A DNA stretch of 64,000 nt from Pegea sp. RAD2-039 (Eukaryota; Chordata; Thaliacea; Salpida; Salpidae), in assembly GCA_034620365.1 (NCBI GenBank), contig JAQGEQ010000083.1, positions 248,001 to 312,000 of the forward strand. The letters run 5' to 3'. Positions 13,165 through 27,913 of the stretch are shown in pieces; the first letter of the stretch is position 1, and each line of letters begins with the position of its first letter. The notes under the pieces were generated by a model. That model did not search any database. It saw only the letters and a list, made by a program, of their open reading frames with translations, and had not been told where the DNA came from. A program made the position numbers and the translations under genes.

Positions 13165-16100
13165 GATCAACTAATTAAGTTCTAAACAAGCTACAAAAAC
13201 AAGAAAATTTAAAAACAAATTTTTATGATTAATAAAATAAACAATAAAAAAATTGTCAATAAAATAAATCATTTCCAGAATTTGATGTTAAATCAAAGTA
13301 TTAATACTATTTAAGGAGTATACTTTACCACTTTTATAAGCAGACAAAATGTTTGTAACATATGTAAAATTTCGATAATGAAAACAAATGTTCACTTTTA
13401 TTCAGAATATCTTTAAATACATCATAGTTTAAAATAAATGGAAAATTATTCTTCATTTGTATCAAATAAAAAGTAAAACTGTCAGGCAAATGTTATTTAA
13501 GTACAACATCAAATTAAAATTGAATGATGAAAGTTTAAAATAATTTAGATTTATCAAAAATTCATACAAAAACAATCAACAAATCAAAATATCTGACGTA
13601 TTAGTAATACTAACTCATTCTGATACAATAAGTAGAAAGATAAATAAATTACACAAAATTAAGTCAACTTCTCTTTGCTGACAATACCTCAATTAGAAAA
13701 TAATTATAATAAGTATAGTATTAGAGAAATTTCTGAAATAATTTATCACAAACAGATAAATATTTTCCCAAAATCAATAATTGAACTTGACTTAGAAGCA
13801 TTTTTAAATATATTAAAGACTTCTTATAAAAATATCACATTATCTACATGAAGAGCTGAACAAAAATTTCTATAATTAATCACTAAAATTATTTAACCTT
13901 GAAATAAAGGTTTAATCATATATAAGAATAAAATAAACTTCTATTAGGTTTTGTTCCATACCAAAAAAATAAACATCTTAAAGTAGCATAAAAATAATTC
14001 AAAAAAATCAAATTCAAACATTTTTAACTGAAATATATTGCTACTTTAAAGTTTGTCATGAATAAAACCATATTTAGGCAAGATAAAATATTCAAAGATT
14101 TTATGATTCAAAGTATAAAATGAAAAAATATCTCTAAGGTCATATTAATAGGTGAATGCTATTGACCTAAAAAAGCTATCTTTTTAAAAACTGCATTTGT
14201 GAATGTTAGTAAAGGTTTAATTATTCTATCTAACAATAATTAATTGCTAATATACCCAGAGCAATTAGTTGCCAAGCTATTAAGTCTTCTTTTTGAAGAC
14301 ATAAAAACCAAAAACTAATACATTCAAATCATTTTTGAAGGAAATGAATGAAGTTTTTTCTACTCTGAACAATGTAAGCTTGACAAACATGTCAAAGCTA
14401 AATTTTACTGTTGTGTTACTATCTATTAATTAACATCTTTTATACAATCTTTACAAGGAAAAGGTAAGAACTTTTATTGTAAAAATTTATAAAAAAATAA
14501 ATTAGTTAAAAAAATTAAGTATTGTACAATAATCAACCAATCATTTTTAAAACATGAAAAATCAAATAGTTAAATATTATAAAACTCATTCTTTTCAAAA
14601 CTAATGTTAAAATCTTAGTTATAAATTATGTAATGTGGGAAAGATTTAAATTAATTATAAACTATATTTCAATCAGATTTAGTAATATAATAGTTTGATA
14701 ATACCAATATATCAATTTGATATATCAAAATATTCTTTACATTTATTATAACCAGAGTAATATAATATTAGTTACTTAAAAAACTCAACTTTAATTTTGT
14801 GTCACTTAGAAACTGTATATGAAAGTTTTTAAAGATAAATCAGAATTTCTTAAGCTTTTCAATTATGAAAAAATGATAAATAGAAATTACCATCAGGAAA
14901 AGGTGTTAATTTTCATCATATTTAATTATTTATGTTGATTTATGAACAACCTTTATTGAAGTTTATTGGATTTACAGCATACTAAGAGCAATGGTGAAAA
15001 AATAAAGTTGAAATATAAAAATTTGAATCATTTAAAGTTTAAAATACCAAAGTCCAGTAAAAAAACCTTTTCAAAGAAATATTTCAACATTCTTTTATAT
15101 TGCAAAGCATTTAACATTGCTGAATAACATCCAATATTGATATTAAACAACAACAAGTTTAAAGATAAACTTTAGCTAAGTAATAACTAGTTATTGACAA
15201 AACTAAGAAAAAAAGGTTTTCTCAGCTTAACATAGTCAATAACACGAATTTCTACTTCTAAGCAACTACAATAAGTACATTGAACAATTTTTAATAAAAA
15301 TCGCAGCTCATATAATAATGTATTCTTGTTTTATCAGTAAAACAACGAAATAAAAAATACAAAAAGTAGCAGTGAAAATGAAGCAAAACCAGAAACGCAA
15401 GCGACAAAGGCACACCCTGTAGTATTTCCAGTACTAAAGAAGTTAAGATATATATCAATATAGCACGCTGCGTATTATGCACATAGAAACATACAAGGAA
15501 CACTGAATCGCAAATTAAATCTATAAATAAAACAGCATTATAAAAATAATTACTTATTTAGTGTAATGAAATACTTAGAGTTGTTAATTTACTTCACTTT
15601 TAAATAAAATATCTGTTTAAAAAATTTTTAATTTTGTATTGATTGTTAAGTAACTTAGTTTGTATATAGAAGTTATGCATTTGATTTGCATAGTGAGTTG
15701 TACAGTTTGTAAAAGAAATTTTAACAGGTCTTATGCAATTATTTGATGATGTATCTAAAAATAGAATTTAATATTTTTATACTGCTACAATAGAAAGTCT
15801 TCCTGATAAAATAAGATATTTTAAAGGTGAAGTTATAGGTAACTACTTTTAATAAATTTTGATTTCCAATTGTTCAAAAGTTTAACTTATGAATAAAGGC
15901 AAAAATGATGGAATCTTATATACATAAGCTTATCATAACTTGCTTTGAAAATCGCTGAGTCGTATACAGTCGTTAGTTTATTGCTACAGTATTATAATAA
16001 AACTTGGTAGCTATACAAACAATTTTCTACATTAAAGCTTATACAAAGCATAGTATGTTAGAACAAAAAGATTTAAGAACTTTCAGTGATAAGTGTTGGT

Positions 16101-17838
16101 ATTATTACTTAAAAGATTCAAATGAAAATATTAAGTACAAAAATTCTGGTTATCTTCAAGCAAATGCAATTGTTGTTTCAAGCTTCTACTATGAAAATAA
16201 AAAAAGTTATAACAAGTTTGATACTTATATTCATTATTGAAATATATATTTATATATTGATACTTAAAATAAACTTTGAAATCAATTAATCTGTAGTTAC
16301 TGAACTTACCTTTAGTAATTTGTGAGTTTTGAAATAATTTCTCCAAGTATGTGTTTATTTATTCATTTTATCATGTGTTAAAAACTAAGGTTGATATTCA
16401 TAATGTAAGAACTGAACACCCAAATGTGTCTACAATATGTAGAAACATTTTACTACAGTTTATGATTGTAACAGAATACTTCCAATAAACTACAAAATGA
16501 AACTAGTAGCTAATAGCTTAAGTGTAACTTTAATAGTCACAACAACCTGTGACTTTTAATATATAGAAAAAATTTAATTAATTTAATTTATGTAATAATA
16601 AAATTATTCGTATCGCTGATTATGAGTATCTTCTTTTATATAGTATGACAGATATTGTACATACTTTGCAATTATATTTATGTCAAATTATTTATTTCGG
16701 GTTTAGTGGTTGAGAGATATTGTTCTCTTTCTTTTCGTTGTTGTTAGTTTTTCTTTTCTACCTTTCAGTTGTTTGGAAGTAGAAAGCGCCATATACAGAG
16801 CGATATGCTGCAATTCCTTTCCAATTGGTAGTATTGATGTTAACCGATTTTATATAACTCTTGCATGTATCCTTGAAGTGAAGACAAGAACGTCAGATTT
16901 TGCATTTGCCTCTTGAGAGCACCCCACACAAAATATCTTTAGAGATCCGTTCGTCTTCCATCCGACGCTCATGTCTAAGCGAAGGCTTTGCTTGTTTAGC
17001 ATACAAACAATATATTATTCCTGTTGTATGGTGAACAACTGGATTTTCTAATTTCTGCCCAGCATATATACTCTGCTCAGGTATTTCTCGGTCGAAACAG
17101 ACCAAAAAAATGTATTTAAGAAAAATTAAACTAACAAATTGATTAGATCTAATTACACTGCTTCTAATATGATTTTCTACATAAATGAAGTTACAACTTA
17201 CTTTGTTTTATTCCTATTTATAAATAGTAGATTCTAGCTTTATAGGATGACTTTAACCAACTATTTAAACTTACGAAGTCAAAATTTTTAGTTAAACAAA
17301 AGAAATTATCAAAAGCTTAGATGTAAGCTACCTTTCCCAGAAACTAATTCTAAAAACTGTAGAGGAGACATAAAAACAAATTTCTTCTTCATTTTATTTA
17401 ATTAAGAAATCATTCTAAGAAAAAAGAGCAAGAAATAATTAAGGTTTTTAGCAGAATCAATGTAATATTCAGTAAAGTATCTGTAACTATAAAACTAACT
17501 TCACTTGCATTTATCAGACAGTTTAATTACTAAATATCAAACTCAACTTTTGAGTGCATCGGTATAGTTCTAGAAGGTTTTTTAAACATTAATTTAACAA
17601 AATAGTGCATATGATAACAGTAGAATATATAAGTTGGTAGTTGATTATATAGGAAATTTCCGCAGACACTTGCCCTTAAATCATGGTCAGAAACAGAACT
17701 GGTGTATAATTGCTACCAGCAAAAACCATATTATGTGAAAGAAGAAATTTGTTGACTTTGAATCGTATTTCAAACTATAAGAAAACTAAGAAACTTCTAA
17801 GACTTCTCAAAGAGATCTGAAGATGAAAAAACATTGCT
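13165..17838. other. Spacer between M-Ras and PSME4 genes
   Basis: AT-rich sequence with no recognisable gene. It should hold the M-Ras promoter on the left and the PSME4 3' flank on the right. One less AT-rich block with a long open frame at 16893-17215 is listed separately. Confidence 0.4.
16893..17215 (-). other. Unassigned open frame in a less AT-rich block
   Basis: Read leftward, one frame stays open for about 320 bases, ending in a stop after GKCKI at 16893. It has no convincing ATG. The 3' two thirds (below about 17105) have a balanced, charged composition, including IPEQSIYAGQK and ERRMEDERISKD, unlike the Asn/Lys/Ile-rich noise frames of the spacer. I recognise no family. It could be an internal or terminal exon of an unplaced gene, a fossil exon or chance. 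Confidence 0.2.
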
Positions 17839-20800
17839 TCACGCGTAATAATTGGGTGAAACAAGCAAGTCGGTGAGAGTTGAGAGCTGGTCAGGTGCAA
17901 ATTTGCTTTTATCTTCGTGCCAGTTATCATAATGAGTACGTCGGAACTCAGAGAAGGTGAACTTGACCGTGTTATGGATCGGATGAGGCTCATTGAGGTG
18001 ATGAGATAGTTTGTCTATTAAATCTGGCATCCAGGTGGGAACGGTATAGGGAGAAGAAAGGATGCAGGAGCTAAGAATTAGGACTCCTGCGTGTCTTTTC
18101 AATAAAGATGAAGAGTCAGTTGCTGATGTAAGTTTTCCATTTGATCTTTTCTTCGGAAGTTTTGAAAGACACAAACTATTTGCGAGTGACAACAAGCGAC
18201 TTGCAACTTGAATTAGCCCACATTGGATCAGCCCACTCAAAGTGGCACCCGCCATCTTAGCTACTTCGAACCTCTCATCATGCAAAAGCGATACAACAAT
18301 GTCTTGGATGATGTCGAGAGCTTCAGGACACTGCTTCAACTCAAACACGTTGATGTAAGAGATGACTTGAATATAAGGAAGCAGACAGTGACGGATATGC
18401 CACCAGGTGGAGCAAGAGATCTCTTGCAGCTTCCGGGAGACATCTACCAACTGATCCCTACTTAACAAACACTGAGCTATACATGACATACAAACCCGAG
18501 TATCAAAATCAAGCTCCTCATCACAGGATACTGCTGAACGCCGGCGTGTGCTCGGGTAGAGGCGACAGAGAAACGGTAGTAATTGAATGTAGGCTGGTTT
18601 AAAAGGTTGAAGAGATCGGCTTTGGCTGTTGATGATCATCTTCATACAAGTCTTGAACGTACGGATCGCTTTCTTCTTCTCATCAGTTGATGAAGACTCT
18701 TCTACCTCTATTATGCTGTTGAGATCTGAAGAAGACATATCGTCTATGAGCAGAGGAGCAATCCTCATTAAGATCTTCTCTATGAGTTGATTCATGGAAG
18801 GATTTTGATGTACCTGTTGAAAAGATGTATATGGTGAAGATAGTTACTCATTTAAGGTATGAGTCACAATCTCAGGTGTTGATGATTCACTTCTACTTTA
18901 TCTAATGATTAATTAAAACGACAACTGACCTTTGACAGTTGACCTTGGTAGTGGAGGTCATGAAAGAAGGCAGTACTGAGAACACTTCCGATCTTGGAAC
19001 GAATGTTCTTGTAATTATGGTCTAGTTGACCTTCTACAAACATCACTACATCCCGTAAACAGCCGGGAACTTTCCATTGTTGCTCAATCAGTACTCGTTG
19101 AACTAACATAAACTTGGTACTGAAGATAAGGGCACTGGCTGAAGGATACTTTAATTCGTTTGTTACAAAATCGATGACCCAGAAGACACGGCGAGGATCC
19201 CTGTTTCGGACCATCAGTTGAAAGCACTCATTCCAATCTTTAGTTGTTTCAGTACTAATATTAGAAATTGCGACACGCAGTTGGGGTAGTAACCATTCTC
19301 GCAAACTAGCAACCATATCAAAAGGCCAATGTTTAGAACCAGCAACTAAACCAGCAATCAGTTCAGCAGCACATCTAAGGTAATGCTCTCCTTTCTCCTG
19401 AACCATTCGTTCTATATGTGGTTTGAAAGTTGGTAGAAACATATTACCGAAGTTCCGAAACAAACCGCGATATAAACCAAATTTTTTGTAGTTGAAAGAG
19501 TTTTTTTGCTGTTCACGTTCTAATGATGAATACTTCATCAAATTGTTTACAAATTTTGGATCAGTAAAATGGTCATATACCACTTTTTCACCCGCTGATA
19601 ATTGGTCATAGTCTCGATATAGACTGGGTTGTTTGCTGAATTCCTGATAAGTTTTCAGCTGTTTTGGCCACGTATAGTAACCAATGTGAGGTTTATCAAT
19701 GAATATCATCGACTCGTACTTTTCCTTGGTGTCTGGTTTGTTATCATCTTTATAAATTAACCAACTATTGGTGATCGGTTCTCCTGAAGCGATCTGGGCA
19801 AGTTGATTGGGTGTCTTGTACAGTACAAGATGCTTTCTTTTCATCTTTTGAAGAAGCTGTGAAAAGCTGGAAGTAGCCTGCTCCCTAACGACCATCATCT
19901 CATCACAAAGAGCAGAAACAAAAGTCTTGATAAGATTGGGAGGAGAATGATCTTGATCATCTCGGATTAGATGAGATAACATGCTGAGAGCAGCTTCGTT
20001 CATCTTCCATGTCAATTTATTAGAGGTCCGGAGTTCGATCAACTCTTGCATCAAGCTCTTGTACAAAACACTTCGTTTGTGATTATTAGTTTCTTCATGC
20101 TTCTGTCCTTCTTCATTTAGAGAACGGATGTCTTGGGAAGAGAACCCCATCTGATTTTGTAGATAATTAGAAGATATCTCTATACTCGCATCCGGGACTT
20201 TACTATCGATAGTGATCGTAATGAAATAACTTGATAACTTCTTCATCAATTTAGTTGTAAGGATTTGAATCGATGGTTTGTCGGAAAAAGGCGCTTTGAG
20301 TACCGCAGGCCAGACTTTGTTGATAACTGACCAGCAAAGACTAAAATTGGCAAAGAAGGGGGACTCGGACTTGCCCAGAAGCAAGTACAGGGCTCCTTTA
20401 TGCTGCTTGTGAGTTGGTTTATTGTTGGGATCCAAATAACTTAATACGATTGGTAAAAGAGATTCATGTAGATAAGGTGGACTGTTACTCACGATAAGAA
20501 AGAAGTTCGACTGAGCGTTTGCTCGCACTCTAGCGTACTTAGAAACTGATAGATGGATTAAATCAAGAGCGATCTGATGCATGAAGTTAGTGTATCCTAT
20601 CTTGTTGTTCTGTGTGAGACGAAATTGGTGATGAAGAGAGGCCCGTTGTATGTGAATCTGTCGGACTCTCGACTTTTTTGGTAGGAAGGGATCACTAACA
20701 CACGATTTGAAGTACTCATAGAACTCTGCTGCTTCGTTATAACAACGCGAGATGTTATCGAAGGGAACTCGAAGGATTTTGTAGATCTGAATGATGAGTA

Positions 20801-23471
20801 AAATCGAATCTACATCATCTTCTCGACTTATTTGTAACTTGTTCAAAACTGATCGAATAATGTTAAAGATCCTAACTCGCGGGTATCGGCCCTTCTTCTG
20901 ACTAATTGCTTGGTCTCGAAGCTTCTGGTCGGCAGTAAACTGTAATGGGACGAAATCAACCAATGAATCAAAGCCATGGTCTGTCCATATGTCATCTTCA
21001 AACGACAGCAAATCGCTTGCAGCTTTGATGACGTGTCTACAAAAAGTTAACTGGTTCTTGATCTTCTCTTTTTCAAACTTCATATCGCTATCAATGTTAT
21101 CAGCATTTGCAAAGTTTTGCAACTGATTCAAGATCGGATCCAAGAATCGACTGAGAGCTTCAAAGATTGCTTCATACTCCTCTTCATTAGGGACATGCCA
21201 TTTCATTACTACCTCTTCTGGCTGCATCATTTTGCCCCAAGCTTTAAAAGCAAACTTTGAAGTTTCCTCATCAAAAGGTTCATTTACATTCCGCTCATCC
21301 TTCACACACATGTTCATCCAAGAAGAAATCAAAGATTCAAGTAGAGCTCCTGATACTTTGTAAGCTTCCTTCACATCCAATTTTAATACTTCATCAATGA
21401 CTTCAAACAGGATACTTTTGTATTGAAGCAATTCAATCGTTCCAACACTCATTAAAAAAACCAAGACTCTCATATCCCACATAAACTGTTTATCTAGTTT
21501 ATGGTCTTTTGATATTTCCGGATTACTGCGACAGTAAGATATCACTTGTTCACAATAATAGGGAAGGAATAATGAATAAGCTAGAGCTGGATCAGTAGAA
21601 GCGCAGCTAGATATTAATCCCATGTGTGATGAAATGGCTGCTTTGCCTTCAAATAGATGAGTAATTGAATAATTGAACAACATTTTTAACTTCGAGGATC
21701 TAACTTCTTTTGAGCATTGATGTAAAACTGCGGAAGCAACAGTTGTAACCAATGTTCTAATTGCATAATCACCTTGAACCATTGGTTGACTCTCATATGC
21801 ATTATAAGAGTCTTGTTTCAGACTTTCAATTAAGCATAACAGTCTATCAAAGAAATGAGCAACAAAGTTTTCAAACTGAGTTGTAGAGAAGCAAATATCT
21901 TTTTCCTCTTCACTTAATTCAATTTCACCATTAACACCTTTGCTACAGTCTACAAAAGGTAGAACAAACGCAAAAGACTTAATCAACTTACAAGTGGCAA
22001 TAGTTTTAGGTAAATCATTTGGATCTAAACCAGGAAGGCAACCAAATAGAATTGGTATAACATCTTTTCTAATCTCAGTATATCTGTTAATACTCATCGG
22101 TAAAACACATGATATAGCATGCAAACATGCTCTATAATGAAGAGGTTCTGTTAAACTATCAGATGCGATAAACATTTTCTCAATTATTATTGGTGTAATT
22201 AGATCTGGACGTAGTGCAGTCAATGACATGATGGTTCTCAAAGTTTGTATATACGTTGATTTGTTATATAATAACATAAAAACAACAGGCTTGAGAGTAC
22301 TGACCACTTCTTCAATTTCCCTATCTTTAATTTGATGCTCAATGGGAATTAAGGGTAGCCATGGATTGGATGGATTTCTTTCTCTTTTTACTCTTTGAAT
22401 GAACTGACCTACAAAATTATGGACAAAAGCCAGCAAGGCATTAACCCAAGATCCAAAATTTGCTGGATGAAAATAAGTTTCAACTGATTTCATCAACTGT
22501 TTAAAATTATCTATGACAATAGGTGAGGATGATGGACTTCCAAACATGTACACCATCCACCGTGTAACTGATTCTATAGGCAGTTTGTTAGATACAGCTG
22601 TAGTAAGTTGAAGTTTTCCAACAGGCAAATGAAAACTACGCAGAGTTCTAATAAAAATTGGATTGATATAATCTGACCAATCAATATATCCAATATTATG
22701 AAAGGCTAGCCTCGCAAACAAACTAATAAATCGCCTCTCCCATCGCGGTCCATTTTTCGCAGATGTCAACCATACCAAAAATTCATCACTCCATAATCTC
22801 CAAGAGGAATTTCTTTCTTCATCATCATAACATAAAGTTGGAAGAAACAGCTCAATATAAGTGGAAGCAGTCATCATTTCAGAGTCATAAGGACAGAAAA
22901 GAGGCTTCCATTCATCTAACATTTCCACTGTAACATCATTCCGAAAAAACTTTCTACAAACACGTACAAATGTTTTGACATTAGCTTGAACAGCTCTAGG
23001 AACTAATAGTAGATTAGTGCTAATTTCGTTTGAATAAACTAATCTGTCAACAAGATGATATAAAACCTTCCAATCTAATGTAAAAGACTTTTCAGGTAAT
23101 AACACATGCTTCTTTTTAAGAAGCAAGGTAATTATAGACATAAGTTTTTCAATCAGATGAGCTTCAATGTTTTTGATTGAAAGCAGTCCATACAATTGAG
23201 TAATAAAAGAGATGTGGTCCTCTTTAGAAAACTTATAGCCATATAATTTTATATATTTTGCTAACTCACTTGACCAAAAACATACTCCAAATTTAATGTC
23301 TCTAAGTATGATAGCCTTTGAAAGTTCTTTTTTAATTTTTAATAAATTCACTTCTGATTCTTCATCAATGAAATCAGAATAAGGTAACAATTTATTTTGG
23401 AACAATTCAGATTGAAAAGAATTAGAGTCTTCAGATGAAAAAGTATCATCCATTTTGACTAATTCTTTCAT
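17839..23471 (-). CDS. PSME4: Proteasome activator PA200/Blm10 (PSME4), 2 exons, complete
   Basis: HEAT-repeat solenoid that caps the 20S proteasome and opens its alpha-ring gate; in animals it is linked to acetylated-histone degradation and DNA repair. Coding exons 18930-23471 and 17839-18813 join in frame to 1838 residues (human has 1843), separated by a 116-bp intron with a GTCAGT donor. The match runs the whole length, for example LDEWKPLFCPYD, the FARLAFHNIGYIDWSDYI block near residue 255, and the C-terminal LTDLLVSPNYYA. The last three residues YYA form the HbYX-type tail that inserts between proteasome alpha subunits. The start ATG at 23471 opens the frame; a second in-frame ATG lies six codons on. 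One intron in 5.5 kb is odd, because every other multi-kilobase gene in the window is cut into 100-250 bp exons and vertebrate PSME4 has dozens. Confidence 0.97.
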
Positions 23472-26400
23472 AGCAGTTACCCAAAATTATTAATGAATTG
23501 ATTTCTAATGAGATAATATCAAAATATTTATAAGATAGTATTCAATATTAAATCAAGAAAAGCCTATCTTAAAAAGTAAAAGTTAAAAATTGTTTTAATT
23601 CAGCTTTAATATATATTCATAAATTCGTTAAAATGTCAAGTTATAATCAATATAAAATTTAATTAAGTTTTACATATTAGCTTAATTAATTGGCATTGGC
23701 AATCTAGTAGGCAAAGAATAAAAGTAACAAAAGTTTTTAGATTAAGCAATTATTTTATAAATAATTGATTATCAAAATAAACTTAAGATTACTATTTAAA
23801 TCTAAGTTGAAATTAAGATAATCAGTTAGCCATCAAACTAGTTAAAATATATGAGCTTCAAAAATAATTGCTCATTAAAAAATCTATATAAAAATTCATC
23901 ATATAATTTAGCCATATTTATTAGTAATAAAAAATGAAGTAAGAGTATGAGCAAAATGTTACTTTTATAATAAAATTTATTTCTAATTTAAAATGTTTCA
24001 CTAATTTATCAAAACATTTATAAAAGAAAAGCTGTATAACTTTATCTAATAAAAATAACTTTGTTCCAGTGAAATATATTTCTGTTTATATTATGATTTT
24101 TAAAGGCTACAATTGCTGAATAAAGTTGAATAATATTAGAAGACCAATTGATTTTTATTTATATCCCAAAAATATTAAATAAAACTGACTATTCTTAAAA
24201 GCAAGAAATTAAATTATTAATAATAATTGCCGGCTTTCATGAAGATTAGCTGATAAATTATATTACAGATGTAATATACTAAGATAAAATTAAATTAAAA
24301 TTAATCTTAAGTCCAGAAAATGTTCTATAAATCTATATATCAAATCTGTTTAACATAAAATACATATGATTTATATAAGCATCAGTCTTACAGTATCAGA
24401 AAAAAGATGACAAATAAGACATTAAATTTTATTAAAAAAATATATATTCAAATTTAAGCAAACAACATGTTCAATTTATTTTTAATGACATAACAAACCT
24501 TTAGATACTCTTACATAATGTATGCCAGATATCACAGATTATAAATGAAATAGATCCTAGGCTAAAAGTAATAAATGAAAGTAAAACCAAAGTTGAGCTA
24601 ATTTAATCTATTTTGTCAAGTAAGGGTACAGATGATAAAGACGAATTTGGTCGAAAACTGTGAATCAAAATTAATTTTGTATTCAACATACTGGTTAAAT
24701 TTTCTATGATTGTTTATACATTGCTAAAATGAATAAATTGTATTAATTATCTAATAAATTGAAATAAAATAATATGTTAGAATGCATACAAATTTCAAGT
24801 ATTGTTGTATGCTTGTTGATTTAGATATCAATTGAGAGATAACAATTAAATCAATACCAGCTGATTAGATTTATTGGTATTCAAATAGTAAATTTCAAAA
24901 GCTTTGCGAAAATAATGTGTCGTATAAATATATGTTCTACAAACAGAACCTCGCATTTAATGATCATAGGGAGTCTTGAATTTACATCTTTTTTAAACAA
25001 ACTACAATGCATCTACCTCGATAGTAGTGCGTGCACTCCCATATATTCAATTACATATAAAAAATTAAGAAAGTTTAAAACGGGATTTAGATCATAATTG
25101 ATGTAAAATAAGGACATTTTTATTAAAAACTAAATAAACTGTCCACTACATTTGAAATTCATATGAGCTTGGTTGCTGTTAAGGAACAGCATTGTTTTTG
25201 TGTTTTTGATTTATATTCTTATTCTAAATGAAAATTACAATAAAAAAGTACAGTCAAAGCTTTAATTTTCTTGAAAAATAAATTAATTTCAGTAAATACT
25301 TTTTAGTTGAACATATATTTGTTAAAGGGTAATTAGTTCATAAAATGAATTTTCCAATTTTTTTACCTTTTAACCATTGTTTTATAAACGATAAGATTAA
25401 ACGGAATTTTAAGATAAAGTTGCTATAAAATGTCGAGAAATTAAAACGATTTTAGTAATTAAGTAATTTGATTCTTTCAAAAAAAGCTTAGACGAATAAA
25501 AAATACAAAGCTTGTATTATACTACTAAATTTCTTATTTTTAAATACTAGCGACCTGCAACAAAAATTAACTAGCTCAGTATGGTAATTTTTCTAATCCT
25601 AAACAAAATTATATCCTTTTTAACTTCACTACTTTATGGTTATAGTAAATCTGTAAAGAATTAACTTTAAGACTAAATAATATTATCATGAGCTATTAAT
25701 ATAATAATTTAATAAAGCAAATATAAAAGCATCCTTGAAACAATGGTGAAGTCACTACAACCATTAGTTTATTATTACTTGACATGCATTTTGTGAAAAT
25801 TAATATGAAATTTAAAATGTTTAACTTTTTTAAAACTTCCTGCTGTAATAGGTTTAATTTTTACACTTAGTGTTGATAGTTGCAAACTTTTTGTCGTTTT
25901 TTCAAAGCGTTAAAATTATTTCGCAGTCATGGTTGGCTAAACATGGTTCCTAGGTACGCTACAGATAAAAATTCAAGTAGATACTCTTGAATTGTTGATT
26001 ATTGTCAGGTAGATTTTGTTGATGTAATAGATTTCTTATTTTTAAACATATAATTTATATCTATTAAAAATATTACAAATGAAATTATGCACTTTTCAAT
26101 CAAACTTACAACTTAGTTTAAGTTGTCTTTTTGGTGGTTAGGTCTAATTTTGGTTAATACTATACTAAACGATGGATATTAATTTTAGAATTTTGAAACA
26201 ATTTTCAAAGTTTATGCTTTACTTTGATTTAAAAACTCTACATCATTGTAGCATAACAGTTCAGTTCATAAAAATAATAACATCTCATTTTAGATTAAGT
26301 TATATGTTACGAAAAATATTAAAACTAAGCTACTTAAAAATCTGCATAATAGGCCTTATATAAATTTTATAATTTTTTAGTTCTTTTATATGTTGCGTTA

Positions 26401-27913
26401 AGCAATTATTTTAACTTGAACTTTTATAATATTTAATCTGTATTTATCCTATTACACTATAAAAAGTATTACCTCCAAACTGTTACTTTCAAAGCTATTT
26501 AGATGATTATGCAAACTATTTTTCAGATTAAACTCTTGTATTAATATCAATGTTTCGCAGATGAATAAGTTGATGATGTAAACTTGATTAAATTTAGTAC
26601 TAAATTTGTATTTCTAGTGTAATTTGGTTGAATTAAGTAAATCTTAAGTTCTTAAATCAACTGAAAGTATGAATGGAAAAACTGATTCAGGTTATTCAAT
26701 ATTTAAAAAAATAGTTTTATTTATTATTTCTATAAGAGATCAAAATATCATTAGCATAAACCTAGATTGCTTTATGTAAATACAGTTTATATGTGTATGA
26801 AGAAACTTGTCTGAACTAAATAAATCTATTCAATATTTAAAACTTTCTGTTAAACTAAATTGGTAAATACTAATTTTTGTTTAAGTTTATTCTAATTTAG
26901 ATTGATTTACATTTTCATTTAGATCGTGTAGTATTATGTAATTATATGTTAAAAATAACTTTTATAATAGTTTATATGCATTATAGTAACTTAGATTTAT
27001 TTTACCAGATAGTTTGATTAAACTCTTCGAAGACCAAAAAATTAAACAAAAGTTGGATAGATTAAAGAGATTTTGATAAATTTAATTTATGTGAATTAAA
27101 TGAACGATTTATCCAGTATCATCAACCCAGTAAAACTAATCTTGTAGGCACATTTCTTTCTTAGTTCTCAAAGGTTCTTATAAGATGTGAAACTGGTCAC
27201 AGCAAAGGACTTATATACCCTTAATTAATTTTAATTATGTTTTTCCAACCACAAAAACTAGGATTTATTCTAAAGACACAGAAATTCTGTTTTAACTTAA
27301 TTACCAAAAAAATTATTAATTGGTCTAGCTGCTAAATAATGAAAGTTAATTTATTTTATCAAAAAGTGCATCATATAAAACACACAAAAAGAAAAATGTT
27401 GTCTGTTATTCCAATACTATGGAACATAAAATGTTTTGTTTTGGTATCAGGATTATTAGTATGATTTTACTACAGGAATATAATGAACTCATCAATGAAT
27501 CAAGCTTTTTAAACTTTACATGAGGCAAAAAAGCTAAAAAAAAGTGTGAAATAAAGTTTTAACTGATATTATTGAAGATGTAGCTTTAAAATGTAGAAGT
27601 ATTTTTAAAGAAACTACCTTCTTACTCGTTTTGATATAATGAATTCAAACTTCAATGAAAATTTAAATCCTTTACAATATATCATTTAGCAAACAGTTAG
27701 AAATAAAAACATCCTTAACAATAATCTTAAAACTACAATAAAATAGAATTTAAAATATTTTTCTTTTCATTGAGCATTGTGAGAATATTCATAAAAAACA
27801 AATAGATCTTGTTGAGAGGTCAATTCTACAAAGCAAGTATCATTTGTGTTCACTAAAACATAGTTATTTGAGTTATTTACAAATAATCACTAATTAGTTA
27901 ATTAATTTTGCAG
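23472..27913. other. Long AT-rich intergenic region
   Basis: Lies between the divergent PSME4 (minus) and AGBL4 (plus) genes, so it should contain both promoters. The missing first exon of AGBL4 is probably in its right part, but I could not identify it. No repeats or RNA genes recognised. Confidence 0.4.

Noticed and set aside
15291-15503. Hydrophobic 70-residue minus-strand frame
   Set aside because: It could resemble membrane helices, but it has no splice partners, no conserved motif and a composition expected of AT-rich DNA.
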